A DNA stretch of 64,000 bases from Spirochaetales bacterium (lineage in GTDB: Bacteria; Spirochaetota; Spirochaetia; Treponematales; Treponemataceae): NCBI GenBank assembly GCA_029098225.1, contig JAQXNX010000024.1:62001-126000 (forward strand). The letters run 5' to 3'. How positions within the stretch are numbered: position 1 is the stretch's first letter; each line of letters starts with the position of its first letter. Shown here in pieces: positions 1 through 9,157 of the stretch. Both the position numbers and the translations under genes were made by a program. Under the pieces are notes generated by a model, which searched no databases, was not told the origin of the DNA, and was given only the letters and a program-made list of their open reading frames with translations.

Positions 1-1
1 A

Positions 2-1117
2 AAACAAAGCCCGACTATGGCAAACGGAATGTTTACGGATTCATTTGATACAGGAATTCATTACAGTAAAACAGGTAGACCAACCGGAGACAGATATCGC
101 TACATAAGTGATGAAGATGTTTATGATAATTCACGATACAGATATATTGATGAAAATACATTTAAAATTGCTAATGGTCGTTATCGGGGTGAGAGAACTC
201 AGGTTTCTGTAAACGGTTCAATTGCTGCCCAGGCAACCAGCGAAGGTGCGCAGTATTTTTCAACTGACTTGCTTGGCTCTGTTGTTAGCGTTACTGATAA
301 CTATGGTAATCAGAAAGCAGGCTACAGCTATGATGCATTTGGTTTACTCGTCCAGGGAGATTTGTCTGGTTCAACAGATTTCGGCTTCCTTGGCAAGCAG
401 AGTGACGCTACTGCTAAATTGTATAACTACGGATATCGTGATTACAAGCCGCAGCTGGCAAGATTCACAACTATTGACCCGATTCGCGATGGAAGCAACT
501 GGTTTACGTATTGTAACGGAGATTCAGTAAATTTTGTGGATTTGTGGGGATTGGAAAATTTAAAACCAATACTTCTTTATATGCAAGATAAACGATGGGG
601 AGATCAAGTAACTGGTAATCCTGATGCAACACCATCTAAAACAAATAAACAAATTAAACAAATTGGATGTTATTTAGTTGGATATTGTGAGGCAGCAATT
701 ACTCTTACAGAAAATGAAATATATACACCGGATTTTTTTAATCAATATACTGAAATGTTCGATACTGATCAGCGCTTTGATTCAAATAAAGCTTCTGAAA
801 TAACTGGTTTGACAAATATTGCTATTTTTAAAAGTAACGATGAAGATCTTACTGATAAAATAAATGAATTAAATGACTCTACAATAAAATATGTAGTTAT
901 GGCGCAAGTTCCATATGATTTAGCTGGCGACTTACATTGGGTAAATATATACGGAGGTGTTGATGATGATGGATATATAAATATTGTTGGTACTTCTGAA
1001 AATGATTATTCTGCAACAGGATTACGGAGTCAAATAGATACCTGGGATTTTTCTGATGGTGTAAAAATAAAAGCTTCTGATATAGAGCAGTTAAGAGTCT
1101 TTACAAAGAATAAATAG
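2..1117 (+). CDS. Rhs-repeat protein, C-terminal part, with C39-like cysteine peptidase toxin tip (5' partial)
   Basis: The frame is open to the left edge, so this is the end of a longer gene and the ATG at 17 is probably internal. The first ~180 residues are the Rhs core: YD-type repeats and the hallmark stretch with GFLGKQ, LYNYGYRDY, FTTIDPIRDG and NFVDLWGLE. After this boundary (about nt 550) composition becomes more AT-rich, as usual for swappable toxin tips. The tip starts with a Q-x-D-x-RWG element, then an IGC motif (Cys codon at 668-670) and a later LHWVNI motif (His codon at 935-937), followed by a strand-rich end. That order matches the papain-like C39/C39_2 fold, so the tip is probably a cysteine peptidase effector. 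The Rhs core call is firm; the toxin assignment is inferred from two motifs and overall shape. The gene 12 bp downstream is the natural immunity candidate. Confidence 0.85.
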   Translation, partial: KQSPTMANGMFTDSFDTGIHYSKTGRPTGDRYRYISDEDVYDNSRYRYIDENTFKIANGRYRGERTQVSVNGSIAAQATSEGAQYFSTDLLGSVVSVTDNYGNQKAGYSYDAFGLLVQGDLSGSTDFGFLGKQSDATAKLYNYGYRDYKPQLARFTTIDPIRDGSNWFTYCNGDSVNFVDLWGLENLKPILLYMQDKRWGDQVTGNPDATPSKTNKQIKQIGCYLVGYCEAAITLTENEIYTPDFFNQYTEMFDTDQRFDSNKASEITGLTNIAIFKSNDEDLTDKINELNDSTIKYVVMAQVPYDLAGDLHWVNIYGGVDDDGYINIVGTSENDYSATGLRSQIDTWDFSDGVKIKASDIEQLRVFTKNK

Positions 1118-1129
1118 GAGATATTAAAT

Positions 1130-2233
1130 ATGCAAAAAATTGTTTTATCTATATTTTTAATTTTTTGTTTATTTTTTATATCATGTGTGGATTATGATAA
1201 AATAGTGCTTTCTGAAGATATGTTAAATAAAGATATACAGTTTATTTTATCAAAAAATACAGAATTAACAGGAAGAATTGGTAATAGAAGTTATCATTTC
1301 TCGAATTTATCTAAATTATGTATACAAGAAAAATATTGGTATGCTTTATTTAATCTTGATGATAATAATAAAGAACAATTATTAGTTGTATATAATATAG
1401 AATTATCTAATTTTGATTGGTGTAATTTTTATCCAGATACAAGTTATTTATTTGAAGATGATTTGATATGCTTTTCAATTAAAATTGAACCAGATAAGTA
1501 TCCATTATCTAAATCCTATAAAATTATTACACTAATAAAAGATTTTAAAAATTTAATTGAAAAATCAATTGAAGAGAAAAGTCGATATGATACATCTTTG
1601 ATAGATGACGTTCAGGATTTTTTTTATAGGAAACCGAGATTTTTGCTAGATAATAACACAGAAATTAAGCAGAATTATTTATCATCCATAGATAGGAAAT
1701 ATATTGAAAATGACAAAATTTACTATGTTTTATGGGAACAGGCTCATTATCCTATATCTACTTATTACTATTATTATTATCGGGGAAAAATTAGTTCGAC
1801 TTGTGCTTATCCTCCTTTAGATGATTCACATTTGTATCGAAGTGTAGAAGAAGAATTTACGCGTATTAAAGTTGAAAATCAGAACATAGATCTGATAGAA
1901 CTTAAAGCAGATGAAAGAATAATTTCATCTGCTGAGTATAGCGGATATAATGTATATATTATTAAAACAGATGACAATACAATTGATTATGCGAATTTAA
2001 CAATAAGGATAGTGAATGGAGAAAAAATTACAGATTATGCGTTAGATCATTTGTTTCTTTATAAAGATAAATTTGAAAACATAGAATTAGCTCAAGGAAA
2101 AGACGAATGTGCTTGTTTTATAATTACAACAAATGTTTTTTCATATGATTTGTACATTGATTTAATTTCAGGAAAATATGATGTCTATTTGAGAGCATCA
2201 AGTTATCCAATAGAGAAACGTGCTTTAGAATGA
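1130..2233 (+). CDS. Lipoprotein, candidate immunity protein to the Rhs tip
   Basis: This 367-residue protein begins with a signal peptide and lipobox (FFISC), so it should be a lipid-anchored envelope protein. It is very AT-rich, rich in Asp, Tyr, Ile and Lys, and shows no domain I recognise. It starts 12 bp after the Rhs stop behind a GGAGAT-type ribosome site, the usual place for the cognate immunity gene of a polymorphic toxin. A lipoprotein immunity protein would fit a toxin acting in the periplasm. Function is inferred only from position; it could instead be an unrelated Treponema lipoprotein. Confidence 0.6.
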   Translation: MQKIVLSIFLIFCLFFISCVDYDKIVLSEDMLNKDIQFILSKNTELTGRIGNRSYHFSNLSKLCIQEKYWYALFNLDDNNKEQLLVVYNIELSNFDWCNFYPDTSYLFEDDLICFSIKIEPDKYPLSKSYKIITLIKDFKNLIEKSIEEKSRYDTSLIDDVQDFFYRKPRFLLDNNTEIKQNYLSSIDRKYIENDKIYYVLWEQAHYPISTYYYYYYRGKISSTCAYPPLDDSHLYRSVEEEFTRIKVENQNIDLIELKADERIISSAEYSGYNVYIIKTDDNTIDYANLTIRIVNGEKITDYALDHLFLYKDKFENIELAQGKDECACFIITTNVFSYDLYIDLISGKYDVYLRASSYPIEKRALE

Positions 2234-2392
2234 AATGATAAATAAATATAATGTTGCAATTAGTTGTAATATCTACGAAACATTTTCAGAGTTTTGCGAA
2301 GTGCTTTCGGATATTACTAGTTAAGGTTTCATTCGACTACTTTAAGCAAAAGTACATCGAATTGTAGAAAATGCATGTATAAGGAGTTCATT

Positions 2393-2686
2393 TTGAGAAA
2401 AGAAAGAAAAAAGTTTAGCTGGCCTAGAAACATGTTTTGCAAAGTAAAAAAGTTTGAGCCTAGAAAATTTAAGTTAATTACACCGCCGGTGATTACTGTA
2501 AATGAAGAATTATTAAAAGAGTCATTCTTAAATGAGGAGTCTGAAAATCAGAAAGAAGGAAATGCCCAGGAATCTGTTGTTGAGCTTTTTGATTTTGGTT
2601 CATGCGATGAAACTGTTTTCTTTTTCAATTCTTCCTATTGGGATAATCTTATGAAATCTTTATCGAAAGGTGAATCAAAAAAATAA
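2393..2686 (+). CDS. Small hypothetical protein (TTG start)
   Basis: A 97-residue protein of unknown function. I place the start at TTG 2393 because AAGGAG at 2381-2386 lies 6 bases before it; the upstream in-frame ATG at 2375 has no ribosome site and overlaps that SD. The N-terminus is strongly basic (RKERKKFSW), the second half acidic with an aromatic end. There is no signal peptide or membrane segment. It lies 160 bp after the lipoprotein and may belong to the Rhs accessory locus, but nothing in the sequence proves this. Confidence 0.5.
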   Translation: MRKERKKFSWPRNMFCKVKKFEPRKFKLITPPVITVNEELLKESFLNEESENQKEGNAQESVVELFDFGSCDETVFFFNSSYWDNLMKSLSKGESKK

Positions 2687-2954
2687 ACTCACTTTAAAAT
2701 TAAGTGACTTTATATAATCATCTATATTTTCTAAAAACTGTATTAAAAACTAACAATTTGAGAATTTAATTATAATTGTTTCCCGACGTAAATCCCCATG
2801 CGCCGGAAAAGTCTTCTTTCAGAAATTGGTAAAACTGATTTTCTTTTTTTGAATAATTATTCACCTTTTATTTTTAATCAAGATTTTTTTTTATTCAGAA
2901 AAAGTATCTGAAGCCACTCTGCATCTTTCAAGGTGTAAAAATTATGGGGGTAAA
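2687..2954. other. Non-coding stretch
   Basis: No credible gene. A weak hairpin (TCACTT 2689-2694 pairing with AAGTGA 2702-2707) directly follows the previous stop and may help terminate it. The rest is A/T tracts leading to the GGGGGT ribosome site of the next gene. Confidence 0.4.
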
Positions 2955-4115
2955 ATGAAATTTCACATTTTCAAAAAAAACATTCTTTCTTTTAGCTGGA
3001 TTCTGCTGCAGGCGGTTTTGATTTCTGCAATTACTGTTTTTTCTGTTCTGCCTGTTTCCTGTAAGGTTTCTACAGAAGGTATTGAACTTGCTTCGGGTGA
3101 TTACGATTCGCCAACTTTAAAAGAATTAAAAGTCATTGATGAAAAAACTCTTGAAATAGAATTTTCTGAATGGGTTAGAATCAGGAGTGTTGTTGTTTCT
3201 CCGTATATTGAAGGTGTCTCAGATTCGTATGAGCGGAGTATATCGAAGGATCTGGCAAGAGCTATTGCTGGTGCTTCTGGACAAAATGGTGCAATTAGAT
3301 GTTCAATTGAAACTTCTGATGATGGAAGAAAAGTAACATTTTTAATGGAAGATTCAACTGTCGTTGGAAAAAAATATGAAATTCTTGGAATAGTCGAAGA
3401 TTCTCATGGTAATTCATTAACCTTCTGTGTTCCATTCAACGGATTCAATCCGTGTATTCCTAATGTGCTGATTACTGAAATTCAGCCAAAATACAAGGGA
3501 ACCGAAAATAAAGTTCCGGTTTATAAATGTGAATATGCGGAGTTGCTTGTCCTTGAGGATGGAAATCTTGCCGGCCTTGAAATATTTTTTGCTTCCTATG
3601 AATCTAAATGCCGATTTATTTTTCCTGCAGTTGATGTTAAAAAGGGAGAAGTAATTATTGTTCATTTACGAACTGCTGGCGATGGCTGTATTTCAGAAAC
3701 TGGCGATGATTTTACGGAATCTACACGGACCTTTTCTAATTCAAATGTACGGGATATATGGAGTGAGAATAAATCAAAATGTCTGAATTCAGATAATGAT
3801 ATTCTGATTGTACGCAATATTGTAAATCAGAAAATTGTTGATGGCGTAATGTTTTCTAATAAAAAAATAGATGAATGGGAAGGTAATGAACTTTCTTTTG
3901 CACAGCTGCTTGTAGATGAAGGATTTTATGATTCTATAGATATAGATAATTCTGCTGAATCGAATGTAGGTACAAGTTTAAAAAAATCGATCCATAGAAA
4001 AAACGCAAAAGTTCTAAGGGAAAAACTGTTGGAAGGTGAATTAAATATAGAAGAATTCAAACTTCAGAAATCATCAAACTGGATATGCACGGAACCTTCT
4101 CCCGGGGATTTATAA
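2955..4115 (+). CDS. Lipoprotein with Ig-like and lamin-tail-like (LTD) region
   Basis: A 386-residue exported lipoprotein: a long hydrophobic leader ends in the lipobox PVSC at about residue 36. Residues ~50-150 look like a Big_5-type Ig domain (SPTLKELKVIDEKTLEIEFSE opening). Residues ~170-310 carry the pattern of a lamin-tail domain: VLITEIQP opening, YAELLVLEDG, a GEVIIVHL strand and a late DGVMFSN element. LTD domains in bacteria are extracellular all-beta modules, often in spirochaete and Bacteroidetes surface proteins. The start is chosen from a GGGGGT ribosome site 4 bases upstream. Precise role unknown; probably a surface or periplasmic binding protein. Confidence 0.7.
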   Translation: MKFHIFKKNILSFSWILLQAVLISAITVFSVLPVSCKVSTEGIELASGDYDSPTLKELKVIDEKTLEIEFSEWVRIRSVVVSPYIEGVSDSYERSISKDLARAIAGASGQNGAIRCSIETSDDGRKVTFLMEDSTVVGKKYEILGIVEDSHGNSLTFCVPFNGFNPCIPNVLITEIQPKYKGTENKVPVYKCEYAELLVLEDGNLAGLEIFFASYESKCRFIFPAVDVKKGEVIIVHLRTAGDGCISETGDDFTESTRTFSNSNVRDIWSENKSKCLNSDNDILIVRNIVNQKIVDGVMFSNKKIDEWEGNELSFAQLLVDEGFYDSIDIDNSAESNVGTSLKKSIHRKNAKVLREKLLEGELNIEEFKLQKSSNWICTEPSPGDL

Positions 4116-4144
4116 TTGAATAATAACATTTAAATATTGACGAG

Positions 4145-4180
4145 TTGCGAGCAAGTGTCGTTTATGATATATTTTAAATA
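4145..4180 (+). promoter_or_regulatory. Promoter of the U32 gene, predicted leaderless
   Basis: TTGCGA (4145-4150), a 17-base spacer and TATATT (4168-4173). The last base of the -10 lies 7 bases before the A of the ATG at 4180, so transcription should begin at or next to the start codon. No SD is present. Confidence 0.5.
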
Positions 4181-6450
4181 TGGTTGAATTGCTTGCTCCT
4201 GCGGGAAATATAGAATCTCTGGAAGCTGCAATCGGTGAAGGTGCCGATGCAGTTTATCTGGGGTTAAAGAATTTTAATGCGCGTTTAAGAACTACAAATT
4301 TTGCCTGGAATCAATTTGAAGCAACTGTAGAAAGTCTTCATCGCAGAAATAAAAAGGTTTATGTAACTGTAAATACGGTTTGTGAAGAAAGAGAGACAGA
4401 ACGCCTTTATAGATTTCTTTCCTATTTGAATCAGATAGGCCCGGATGCTTTGATTGTTCAGGATTTTGCTGTAATGAGAATGGCTCAGGAATTTTTCCCG
4501 AATCTTGAACTTCATGCTTCTACGCAAATGAATGTTGAAAGTTCAAATGCTGTTAGACTGCTTCAAAAAAATGGTGTAAAAAGAGCTGTCCTTGCAAGAG
4601 AACTCAACCTGGAAGAAATTAAAAAAATAAAAGATGAAACAAATGCAGAGTTAGAAATATTTGTACATGGAGCCTTGTGTGTAAGCGAAAGCGGCTTATG
4701 TCTTTTTTCAAGTTTTCTTGGTGGTAAGTCTGCCAATCGCGGAATGTGTACACAAGCCTGTCGTAGATTTTATTCAGCGGAAGTTCCTTCTGGAGTTAAA
4801 CAGGGATATTATTTTTCTCCATGTGATCTTCAGTTAATCGATTATATTCCTGCACTTATAGAAGCCGGCGTTGATTCATTTAAGATTGAAGGTCGAATGA
4901 AAAGTGCAGAATATGTTGGAAATGTTGTTGCTGCTTATCGCTATGTGATTGATCATTATAAAGAAGATAAAAAAGGAGCAATTGCTGCCGGAAAAAGAAT
5001 TCTTGCTTCCGATTTTGCCCGTTCAAAAACATCTTACTGGTATGGATTTTCAACTCCCGAAGAAGGCATAAAAGCTGCGGCAGAGAAAATTTTAAATCCG
5101 AATCAGGCTGGTGGAACAGGAATTTATCTTGGTAAAATTGATAAATTAAAACCTGCGCCTAAAGAGCTTATTGAATCTTTAAGAAAAACTCTTCCAGCTA
5201 ATTCTGATGAAAAACTTTTTCAAATTCAGTTTGCGACTTTAAAAGGTGGTAGTTACGAACCTGATCCTGGCGATTCTATCCGTCTTCATAAAAAAGATGA
5301 TACTGGAAGAGAAAGTCATAAAATTCGTTCTGTAGAATTTGATGAAGAATCTGATAAAAGATGGATTGATATTCCGCAGGGCTTTACTTCAGGAGATGAA
5401 GTTTATCTTTTACAGATGAAAGCCGGAACAAAACGTTATTCAAGAATTCTTCCTCCGGATTTGGCAAAATATCGTCGTCAGCCTAGAGATGAAAAGCTTC
5501 CTATCCTGGATTTAACTCCAATTAAGGATAAGGAACTTGATTATTTCCCGGAAGGAATTTATGTTCAGGTTTCTTCAATTGCCGATGTTTTCGCAATTCA
5601 GGGAATTAATCCTGTTCGAATTATTCTTGAATATAATTCAGAAACCGGCTTTGACTTGTTAAATAAAAAAACAGTTCTTCCTTTTTCTAAAAAACAGATT
5701 TATATATCGCTGGATCCTTTCTGTACTTCTTCTCAGGAAGATACTCTTTTACAAAATCTTGAAAAGCTGATTGAAATGGGCTACTTTAATTTTGTCGCAA
5801 ATAATCTTGCACATATTCAAATGCTGAAGGATAAAAAGGTAAATATAATTGGCGGTCCTTATCTATATACATTTAACCGCTGGTCTGTTTCCTGGTTGGA
5901 AAATCAGAATCTTGGTGCATTTATTATGCCTTACGAAAATTCAAGACGAAATCTTGAAGCAACGTATGAAGCAAATGTTCGGGGAAGAGTTTTAGTTCCT
6001 GTATTTGCTTATCCGGCACTTTTTAGAATGCGATTTAGTCTTCCTGAAGATTATGACTTTTTGTATTTTGAAGATAAGGAAGGAAAAGAGTTCAAGGTTA
6101 ATTCCACTGTTGACGGTTCATTTGTAATGCCTGAAGAACCATTTTCTATTCTGGATAAAGTTACATATATTAATTCATCTGGTTTTAAAAGAATTTTAAT
6201 TGATTTTTCTAAAACTAAGGTCAATAGAGCACAGATAAAGGCTGTAATGACATCTTTATCAAAAGGGCAGCCTTTACCCGGCATTTCCAGATTCAACTGG
6301 AAAGATGGATTTTATTCTCCTCAGCAGATGGAGGAATATAAAGCTGCTAATGAAAGAGCCAGTTCTGCATCTGGGCTACCTTCAGGAAAGAAAGGTGGTA
6401 AAGCTTTTCACAAGCAGCCTTATAAAAAATCTCCAAAAGGAAAAAGATAA
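4180..6450 (+). CDS. Peptidase U32 family protein
   Basis: 756 residues. The first ~330 match the U32 family: the opening ELLAPAGNIESLEAAIGEGADAVYLG split over a TIM-barrel-like start, the HGALCVSESGLC motif, NRGMCTQACRR, and FKIEGRMKSAEYV. These Cys residues are those linked to Fe-S or prephenate-dependent RNA hydroxylation in family members. The long C-terminal half is like the extended members (RlhA, which hydroxylates C2501 of 23S rRNA, and TrhP, a tRNA hydroxylase), with a DUF3656-like region. The C-terminal tail is Lys/Gly-rich, which would suit RNA contact. I infer an RNA-modification role rather than collagenase activity; which RNA is not visible. Monocistronic, converging on ssb. Confidence 0.88.
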   Translation: MVELLAPAGNIESLEAAIGEGADAVYLGLKNFNARLRTTNFAWNQFEATVESLHRRNKKVYVTVNTVCEERETERLYRFLSYLNQIGPDALIVQDFAVMRMAQEFFPNLELHASTQMNVESSNAVRLLQKNGVKRAVLARELNLEEIKKIKDETNAELEIFVHGALCVSESGLCLFSSFLGGKSANRGMCTQACRRFYSAEVPSGVKQGYYFSPCDLQLIDYIPALIEAGVDSFKIEGRMKSAEYVGNVVAAYRYVIDHYKEDKKGAIAAGKRILASDFARSKTSYWYGFSTPEEGIKAAAEKILNPNQAGGTGIYLGKIDKLKPAPKELIESLRKTLPANSDEKLFQIQFATLKGGSYEPDPGDSIRLHKKDDTGRESHKIRSVEFDEESDKRWIDIPQGFTSGDEVYLLQMKAGTKRYSRILPPDLAKYRRQPRDEKLPILDLTPIKDKELDYFPEGIYVQVSSIADVFAIQGINPVRIILEYNSETGFDLLNKKTVLPFSKKQIYISLDPFCTSSQEDTLLQNLEKLIEMGYFNFVANNLAHIQMLKDKKVNIIGGPYLYTFNRWSVSWLENQNLGAFIMPYENSRRNLEATYEANVRGRVLVPVFAYPALFRMRFSLPEDYDFLYFEDKEGKEFKVNSTVDGSFVMPEEPFSILDKVTYINSSGFKRILIDFSKTKVNRAQIKAVMTSLSKGQPLPGISRFNWKDGFYSPQQMEEYKAANERASSASGLPSGKKGGKAFHKQPYKKSPKGKR

Positions 6451-6486
6451 TTTCCAAATAAAAGCAGCTGAATTCTGCTCTGAATT

Positions 6487-6906
6487 TTAGAAAGAGACAG
6501 CCTCCTTTACTAATTCAGATTCTGCTGCCGGTTGAATAGTTTTTTCTTCCATTTTCTCAGAATCTTCCTGCTTCTGGAGTACAGGCTTATATTCTACATG
6601 TTCTGCAATGACATAAACTCTGCTTGAGAATTTACCTTCATCATCTTTCCACTGAGCCTGTTTCAGCCTTCCTACGACTCTTACACTTCTGCCTTTTGTG
6701 CTTTTCTTTAAGCAGGCTTCTGCGGCTTTTCCATAAACTTCAACATCAAAATACGAAACTTCATCTACACCCTGATCAGATTTATTTCTGTACCATCGGT
6801 TTACGGCAATTGTAAATTTGCAGATTTTAAAACCTTCAGCAGGTTCTATCATTTCTGCATCGCGGACGAGATTTCCTTCCAAAATTAAAGAATTTAATTG
6901 ATTCAT
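6487..6906 (-). CDS. ssb: Single-stranded DNA-binding protein
   Basis: 139 residues with the OB-fold pattern of bacterial SSB: an N-terminal MNQLNSLILEGNLVRDAE strand, FTIAVNRWYRN, YFDVEVYGKAAE, GRSVRVVGRLKQ and a RVYVIAEHVEY strand. It coats single-stranded DNA in replication and repair. The usual acidic DDDIPF tip is absent; the C-terminus ends in a short acidic/valine-rich tail (ESELVKEAVSF) still finishing in Phe. The protein is a little shorter than the typical 160-180 residues. The start has a GAGGAA ribosome site. It converges with the U32 gene, with a short inverted repeat (AGCAG/CTGCT near 6463-6479) between them. Confidence 0.9.
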   Translation of the reverse strand: MNQLNSLILEGNLVRDAEMIEPAEGFKICKFTIAVNRWYRNKSDQGVDEVSYFDVEVYGKAAEACLKKSTKGRSVRVVGRLKQAQWKDDEGKFSSRVYVIAEHVEYKPVLQKQEDSEKMEEKTIQPAAESELVKEAVSF

Positions 6907-7125
6907 AAGACGTTCCTCTAAAAAAAATCATTTTTGCCGGCCAGCATTATTTACAGCAAAACAGCTGCATATATATAAACGCAAAAACTTTCAATTTTTA
7001 CCAAAATTTTTAAAAAAAAGTTTAAAAAAAATCATTTTTTTTTCATTGTTCGGGGCAGGTGAAAAATGCCAGGTTGTTTTCACCCGGCGTTAATACATTT
7101 TAAGTAGAGGAAATCAAATCTTTCT

Positions 7126-7155
7126 GACAGGTAATAACAGGGCTTTTTACCTGTC
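7126..7155. terminator. Hairpin downstream of the 7185-9089 gene
   Basis: A 9-bp perfect inverted repeat: GACAGGTAA (7126-7134) and TTACCTGTC (7147-7155), 12-base loop. It lies just past the stop of the minus-strand gene. There is no clear T run on either side, so it may be a processing or stabilising hairpin rather than a classical terminator. Confidence 0.4.
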
Positions 7156-7184
7156 CAGAATATTGTTATGGATTGAAATAATAT

Positions 7185-9089
7185 TTATTTTGTATTTGTT
7201 ACAAGTCTGAGTATGTACAAAACTACATATTCAGTTAATGCTTTTTCATCTTTAATCTTCTGCATATTTGGAGTATGAACCAAAGTGTTTGCAAGATTTT
7301 CAACTCGTTCCTTTGTGAATGTTGTTGCACTTAAAGTTCTTACAACTCTTCTTGTGTAATCGCGGATTAAAGAATTTACATCTTCTGTAAGATTATTATA
7401 AGCTTCTTTAGAAATCATCTGATTCCATTGTTTGACCAGATAATTCAATTCACGGTCAAGTGTTGAACCTTCAGGAATCAGTTCTTTAGAAATTTCTTTT
7501 GCACGGCTTGCAAGAGCTTCTGGCTTAGATTTCTGTTTATTAGCATTTTCTGATTTTTCTAATTCTGTTTCGCTGCTTGAATTCTTCTGCACTACAGCCT
7601 GCTCAAGTAGCTTCTGTTTCTTTTTTCCGCGGAACATACTTATAAGCCAGGAAAGAATTGGAATTGAATAAATGAATGGCAAACGTGAACGTGCATTCTG
7701 AAGTATCTTAGAATTTTTGAGCATTAAAAGTTCACTGTAAGACATTAACTTTCCGTCTATGAATAAGTGGAAGCCTTCCTGAGTTTCATCATCATCTTTT
7801 TCGTAAGCAAGTAGTGTAATAAAATTTGCATTCAATAATGAATATAAAGTAGGCGAAAGCCTTTCTACCATTTCATGCAGGCAGGCTTCAAACTCAGATG
7901 CATTTGTCATTTCCGGTAGCTTTTCGTAATTCAAAAGAGAATTATGCCATTTTGTTTCAAGCTCAGATTCAATGGCGCCATGAGCTTCGTTACAGAGTCT
8001 TACAATTACCTGAATAACTTTTTTCTTGTATACATAGTATCTGGTTCCAGAAGCAATTTTAAATACAAGAAGTGGAGGAAGCTCATTATCTCTTCCTTCT
8101 GTGGTCATTTTCTGCAAAAATTCTTTAAGATCATTTTCGCTGTATCTTCCATAAAGAAGGCGGCCACTTTGATCCTGAAATTTTAGAATCTGATTCATTG
8201 AGTAGAAAAATGGAGGTTTTGCAAGATTAGCTTCCAGCTCTTTTAAGGCTTCATCTCTTATCTGCTGTTCCTGCATTTTTTCTTTGATATTTGTACATTG
8301 AATTTCCAGAATTTGAACAGCCTGTAAAATATTTATATCTTCTATTGTTCTATCCTGAATTTTTTCATAATCCTGTCTTATATAATACAGTGTCTGGTTC
8401 CAGATATAATAATCATCACCTTCTGTAAATTCCTGATATTTATAATGTTCAACATCAATAAAGTGTTCAAAAAAACTTCGCAACGAAATTTCTTTTGTAG
8501 GATTTGTCGTCCTTAATTTTTTTAGATAAAAATCATGCGATTCTTCTTTTTTTAAAATCTTCCAGATTTTTCTTTGTGCCGATTCTATCAAAACCGAAAC
8601 AGGAACACAAGCCGGAAATAAAAGAGAAGGTACTTCCTTTGCAAATTCCAGAATATAAAGTACTGTAGATTTTACAGGTTCCTGACCAATTCTTTCTGAA
8701 ATATATTGAGAAGCGAGCTGTTTTTCCAGAGCATTATCAGGAAACTGTTTTGGCAAATCTGAGGTTATAGGAAAAGGTGTCTGACTGTTAGTAAGAATTT
8801 CTTTGTAACGTTCAGCATACTTTATGGCAAGATAAGAAATTGCAACTATCATTTTTTTATTATTCATTGTGATAACTGCAACTATGTGTTTTTGAGAAAG
8901 TCCCTGTAATTCTGCATCGACAATTGCAGAAGGATTTCCAAGATATTTTACTAAATCTGCCTGTTCTTCTACATGATGTTCTGCATATTTTTTTATATAT
9001 GTGCAGAACTCCCTGAAGTCTATAAATGGAGATTTTTGCTTTTCCGCATAATATCTTATGATTGAACTTAAATTTGCTGTCGTTGCCAT
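7185..9089 (-). CDS. Conserved-looking hypothetical protein, 634 residues
   Basis: I do not recognise the family. The protein is mainly alpha-helical by composition, charged, and lacks a signal peptide, so it is probably cytoplasmic. One short hydrophobic stretch (near FIYSIPILSWLISMF, residues ~465-480) is followed by a basic GKKKQK patch and could touch or cross the membrane. A Glu/Lys/Ser-rich linker follows, then a helical C-terminal domain (~residues 530-634). The start at 9089 is supported by AGGAAA upstream. It has its own promoter region bounded by a 9-bp palindrome. No neighbour gives a functional clue. Confidence 0.65.
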   Translation of the reverse strand: MATTANLSSIIRYYAEKQKSPFIDFREFCTYIKKYAEHHVEEQADLVKYLGNPSAIVDAELQGLSQKHIVAVITMNNKKMIVAISYLAIKYAERYKEILTNSQTPFPITSDLPKQFPDNALEKQLASQYISERIGQEPVKSTVLYILEFAKEVPSLLFPACVPVSVLIESAQRKIWKILKKEESHDFYLKKLRTTNPTKEISLRSFFEHFIDVEHYKYQEFTEGDDYYIWNQTLYYIRQDYEKIQDRTIEDINILQAVQILEIQCTNIKEKMQEQQIRDEALKELEANLAKPPFFYSMNQILKFQDQSGRLLYGRYSENDLKEFLQKMTTEGRDNELPPLLVFKIASGTRYYVYKKKVIQVIVRLCNEAHGAIESELETKWHNSLLNYEKLPEMTNASEFEACLHEMVERLSPTLYSLLNANFITLLAYEKDDDETQEGFHLFIDGKLMSYSELLMLKNSKILQNARSRLPFIYSIPILSWLISMFRGKKKQKLLEQAVVQKNSSSETELEKSENANKQKSKPEALASRAKEISKELIPEGSTLDRELNYLVKQWNQMISKEAYNNLTEDVNSLIRDYTRRVVRTLSATTFTKERVENLANTLVHTPNMQKIKDEKALTEYVVLYILRLVTNTK

Positions 9090-9096
9090 TTTTTTT

Positions 9097-9125
9097 CCTA
9101 TCTTAATATTTTATACTAAGATAGG
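9097..9125 (-). promoter_or_regulatory. Perfect inverted repeat around a -10-like box and SD of the 7185-9089 gene
   Basis: CCTATCTTA (9097-9105) and TAAGATAGG (9117-9125) form a 9-bp perfect palindrome with an 11-base A/T spacer. On the minus strand the inner arm contributes the AGG of the ribosome site, and the spacer holds a TATAAA-like box. It could be an operator or an SD-masking hairpin. Confidence 0.5.
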
Positions 9126-9157
9126 ACGTAAAACAAGAGGAAAAAACTCTGAATTTT

